NCBI GenBank assembly: GCA_947494325.1
Contig: CANLUS010000001.1
Location: forward strand, 930,001 to 994,000
Length of the DNA: 64,000 nt
Reading direction: 5' to 3'
Source: an uncultured Flavobacteriaceae bacterium
GTDB taxonomy: Bacteria > Bacteroidota > Bacteroidia > Flavobacteriales > Flavobacteriaceae
Under the pieces are notes generated by a model. That model did not search any database. It was given only the letters and a program-made list of their open reading frames with translations, and was not told where the DNA came from. The stretch's first letter is position 1. Every line of letters starts with the position of its first letter. The translations under genes and the position numbers were made by a program. Positions 61,645-64,000 of this stretch are shown in pieces.

Positions 61645-61663
61645 ATAATAAAGTATCGTTAGA

Positions 61664-61900
61664 TTACTTTTTAGCTTCTTCTATATAGCTGATTGCTTGA
61701 CCAACAGTTCCAATATTTTCCGCTTGATCGTCTGGTATCTGAATATCAAATTCTTTTTCAAATTCCATAATCAATTCAACAGTATCTAATGAATCTGCTC
61801 CTAAATCGTTCGTAAAGTTAGCTTCGGTAGTTACTTCATTTTCGTCAACGCCTAATTTGTCAACGATGATAGCCTTTACTCTTGATGCAATGTCTGACAT
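61664..61900 (-). CDS. acpP: Acyl carrier protein
   Basis: A 78-residue carrier protein for fatty acid synthesis. The phosphopantetheine attachment serine is in [16 protein letters not shown] (Ser37). Strongly acidic, normal length. First gene of the acpP-fabF-rnc-IPExxxVDY-pyk unit. Confidence 0.97.
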   Translation of the reverse strand: MSDIASRVKAIIVDKLGVDENEVTTEANFTNDLGADSLDTVELIMEFEKEFDIQIPDDQAENIGTVGQAISYIEEAKK

Positions 61901-61931
61901 AATTTTCTAATTTTTAAATTTAAAATCGAGG

Positions 61932-61960
61932 CAAAAATAAAAAACTTTATTTTAAAACAA
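61932..61960 (-). promoter_or_regulatory. Promoter of acpP
   Basis: On the minus strand TTG (61960-61958), an 18-base spacer, then TATTTTTG (61939-61932): both halves of the Bacteroidota promoter with good spacing. The start of transcription would be near 61926, about 25 bases before the ATG. Confidence 0.65.
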
Positions 61961-62076
61961 CGTATTACCTCGAAAATGTGTGGTCTAAGTTAAAAAAAAT
62001 AGTTCAATTTTTAATTTAATAGACTCCATTTGTTAATAATAATTCTTTTTTTTGTGAAAACAATTTTAGGCACTTT

Positions 62077-62649
62077 ATGAAACGTATTGTAATTTTTGCT
62101 TCTGGTTCTGGAACGAATGCCGAGAACATCATAAAGTATTTTAATCATAGTGCTGTTGCCACCGTTGTTCAAGTGCTTACTAACAATCAACATGCCAAAG
62201 TTATAGACAGATCTAAAAACTTGAAAATAAGATCATTAACTTTTGATAAAAAAGCATTTGTCGAGGATGACATTATCTTAAATTTATTAATTAAGGAAGC
62301 TGATTTCATCATTCTAGCCGGATTTTTATGGCGTGTTCCAGCCAAAATAGTAGCCGCTTTTCCAAATAGAATTATAAATATTCATCCGGCGTTGCTACCG
62401 AAGTATGGAGGTAAAGGAATGTATGGAATGAATGTTCATAAAGCGGTGGTGGAAAATAAGGAAAAGGAAACGGGAATTACGATACATTTTGTGAATGAAA
62501 ACTATGATGAAGGAGCCATCATTTTTCAAGAAAAAGTGTTAGTTGAATTGGATGATACTCCTGAAAAAGTAGCGTCAAAAATTCACGTGCTAGAATACGA
62601 ACATTTTCCAAGAGTTATTGAACAAGTTATACGCGAATCAAATGACTAA
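62077..62649 (+). CDS. purN: Phosphoribosylglycinamide formyltransferase
   Basis: Transfers a formyl group to GAR in purine synthesis. N-terminal FASGSGTNAENI, the folate site FLWRVPAKIVAAF, NIHPALLPKYGGKGMYG (catalytic Asn, His) and VNENYDEGAIIFQ (Asp) are all present. 190 residues. The 176-bp gap to the divergent acpP holds the acpP promoter; I see no clear TAnnTTTG for purN. Confidence 0.95.
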   Translation: MKRIVIFASGSGTNAENIIKYFNHSAVATVVQVLTNNQHAKVIDRSKNLKIRSLTFDKKAFVEDDIILNLLIKEADFIILAGFLWRVPAKIVAAFPNRIINIHPALLPKYGGKGMYGMNVHKAVVENKEKETGITIHFVNENYDEGAIIFQEKVLVELDDTPEKVASKIHVLEYEHFPRVIEQVIRESND

Positions 62650-63271
62650 AAGAAAGTTTTACGTCATATGGAGAGGTCATAAAACAGGTGTTTTTAAAAC
62701 TTGGGATGAGTGTAAGCGCCATATTAACGGCTTTACGGGAGCAGAATATAAGTCCTTTTTAAATGAAAAAGAAGCCAAAATTGCCTTCACAAAAACATAT
62801 GAAGAGTATAAAGGTAAAAATACAAAGAAGCCAAAATTAACCGCTGCTGAGTTAAAAACTATTGGAAAACCAATATTAAATAGTATTGCAGTAGATGGAG
62901 CATGTAATAATAAAGGAGATGCCGAATATAAGGGTGTTTATACGGATACAAGAACGGAACTTTTTTTGGAAGGACCTTTTAAGGAAGGAACGAATAATAT
63001 CATGGAATTTTTAGCCTTAGTGCATGCCTTAGCATTTTGTAAAAAACATAAAATTGATTTACCTATCTATTCAGATAGTAGAATTGCTATTAATTGGGTA
63101 CAAAAAAAATACATTAATACAAAGGTCAAAAAGAGTGCAGCAAATCGTAAGTTATTTGAGCTTATGGATAGAGCATTGAAATGGCTCAAAACCAACACAT
63201 ATAACAACAAGATTCTGAAATGGGAAACCAAAGCTTGGGGAGAAATTCCCGCAGATTTCGGGCGTAAATAA
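62642..63271 (+). CDS. Ribonuclease H1 with N-terminal hybrid-binding (viroplasmin) domain
   Basis: A 209-residue enzyme that removes RNA from RNA-DNA hybrids. The N-terminal KFYVIWRGHKTGVFKTWDECKRHINGFTGAEYKSF is the viroplasmin/hybrid-binding domain. The catalytic domain shows the first Asp (NSIAVDGACNNKG), Glu (NNIMEFLALVHAL), Asp (LPIYSDSRIAINWVQKK) and a later acidic position. The start ATG 62642 overlaps the purN stop by 8 bases; a longer form from 62618 would extend inside purN. Confidence 0.9.
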   Translation: MTKRKFYVIWRGHKTGVFKTWDECKRHINGFTGAEYKSFLNEKEAKIAFTKTYEEYKGKNTKKPKLTAAELKTIGKPILNSIAVDGACNNKGDAEYKGVYTDTRTELFLEGPFKEGTNNIMEFLALVHALAFCKKHKIDLPIYSDSRIAINWVQKKYINTKVKKSAANRKLFELMDRALKWLKTNTYNNKILKWETKAWGEIPADFGRK

Positions 63272-63273
63272 AT

Positions 63274-63924
63274 TTAGTCTTCTAGTTTAGAACAACTCAT
63301 TAATTCATCACCATTAGCATCATATATAGTAAGCGTATCTGTTAGTTTATATGACTTAGCTTTTGATAAACAACTAACAAACGCTTTTTCAATTTTCATG
63401 TTTGCGCAAGACATTTTGGTAGAGTTTACCATGCCAAATGATATTTCGTTCCCCGAAAGGGTATACGTAGTTCCGTAATTATTACATCCGGCATTTCCTG
63501 ATATTTTGCCATCATTGAAATTCAGGGTAGGCTGTACAGCTAAATCATCTAAGCCGTTGATTGCGTTAATCTTCCATTTTCCATTATAATTGCTGTCTAA
63601 CGTTGACTTGGCAGCTACTTCTAATTCCTGCTCAAAAATTAACTTAATAAATTTATAATTGAATACAGCACCATCAGAAGTTGGATTTTTAATTTTGCTA
63701 ATCTTGACTTCAATTTTTTGTAAAAAGCCAGCTTTATGCTCAAAACCTTCGATATCATTATTTAGTACAGTCCATTCATCTTCTTGGTTTTCTTTAACCT
63801 GTAAGCATTTTTTGGAAGTATTGTTTTCGCAATTAGCCAGCGAACTTGCGACGTAAATAGTTTTATTTTTATCACAAGAACTAGTGAGCACTAAAATAAC
63901 GATAAGGGAGAGGATTCTTGACAT
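63274..63924 (-). CDS. META/DUF4377 domain lipoprotein
   Basis: A 216-residue lipoprotein: signal peptide ending in LTSSC, then a DUF4377-like N-terminal domain (IYVASSLANCENNTSKKCLQVKENQEDEW) and a C-terminal META (HslJ-like) domain (GKWKINAINGLDD, LNFNDGKISGNAGCNNYGTTYTLSGNEISFG, TKMSCANMKIEKAFVSCL). META proteins are linked to heat and antibiotic stress; the precise role is unknown. It converges on the RNase H gene with a gap of only 2 bases. Confidence 0.88.
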   Translation of the reverse strand: MSRILSLIVILVLTSSCDKNKTIYVASSLANCENNTSKKCLQVKENQEDEWTVLNNDIEGFEHKAGFLQKIEVKISKIKNPTSDGAVFNYKFIKLIFEQELEVAAKSTLDSNYNGKWKINAINGLDDLAVQPTLNFNDGKISGNAGCNNYGTTYTLSGNEISFGMVNSTKMSCANMKIEKAFVSCLSKAKSYKLTDTLTIYDANGDELMSCSKLED

Positions 63925-63936
63925 AACATATTGGTT

Positions 63937-64000
63937 TTAAGAGAGCATTTGTTGTGCGCGTTTTACCGCTTCTGCTAATTTAACAATTTCTTCTTTAGTA
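63937..64000 (-). CDS. 3' end of an unidentified gene
   Basis: At the window edge the minus strand reads a protein tail TKEEIVKLAEAVKRAQQMLS followed by TAA at 63939-63937, 12 bases upstream of the META lipoprotein gene. The helical, charged character is typical of a real C-terminus, but the product cannot be named from 20 residues. Confidence 0.55.
   Translation of the reverse strand, partial: TKEEIVKLAEAVKRAQQMLS

Noticed and set aside
1-64000. CRISPR arrays, insertion sequences, prophage, tRNA or rRNA genes
   Set aside because: No regularly spaced repeats, transposase or integrase motifs, terminal inverted repeats or cloverleaf sequences were recognised on reading through; small RNAs without clear structure could still be missed.

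Overview
The window is chromosomal DNA from a member of the Bacteroidota, most likely a marine-type Flavobacteriaceae. The evidence is a low GC content, Bacteroidota-style promoters (a TAnnTTTG -7 box close to many starts), a SusC/SusD pair, a complete Bat (aerotolerance) operon, a type IX secretion (T9SS) sorting tail, an IPExxxVDY-family gene beside pyk, and fused E1 alpha/beta oxo-acid dehydrogenase. I see no tRNA, rRNA, CRISPR array, insertion sequence or prophage. It looks like a stable core segment with a large catabolic cluster.

Layout. 1-3217: mfd (cut by the window edge), TTG start. 3310-5508: alpha/beta hydrolase converging on a class V aminotransferase. 5606-11024: a metal-uptake operon (DtxR/MntR-type repressor, outer-membrane barrel protein, TroA-like lipoprotein, ATPase, two permeases with extra C-terminal tails) headed by a near-perfect operator palindrome. 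11063-15587: AddA-like helicase-nuclease, CvpA protein and panB, ended by a strong bidirectional terminator. 15642-19905: an orphan SusC/SusD pair. 20165-29078: moxR, DUF58, BatD-like protein, batA, batB, batC, a VOC-fold gene, batD, batE. 29122-33597: methyltransferase, cupin, map, HAD phosphatase, thioredoxin-like protein, gpmI. 33842-39488: ankyrin protein, ppa, small membrane protein, M48 protease, nitrilase homologue, Tiki/TraB-like lipoprotein, and a dihaem peroxidase with a T9SS tail.

39542-57563 is the most interesting part. Reading in transcription order (minus strand) it runs TetR regulator, paaE, paaA, paaB, paaC, paaD, paaG, paaH, paaI, thiolase, paaZ, an enoyl-CoA hydratase, paaY, then a 2-oxo-acid dehydrogenase E2, a branched-chain-type aminotransferase and a fused E1 alpha/beta. 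No phenylacetate-CoA ligase (paaK) is present. I infer that the aminotransferase and the E1/E2 complex may make phenylacetyl-CoA directly from phenylalanine through phenylpyruvate, feeding the paa ring-epoxidation pathway. A divergent aromatic amino acid hydroxylase sits next door. A palindrome at the predicted paaE start site and a degenerate copy before the E2 gene suggest common control by the TetR protein.

57615-61900: acpP, fabF, rnc, IPExxxVDY gene, pyk (minus strand), with an apparent UUCG-loop terminator between acpP and fabF and a LacI-like operator palindrome before the last two genes. 62077-64000: purN, RNase H1, a META/DUF4377 lipoprotein and the end of an unidentified gene.

All functional calls are from reading translated sequence and motifs. 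No database search was run.
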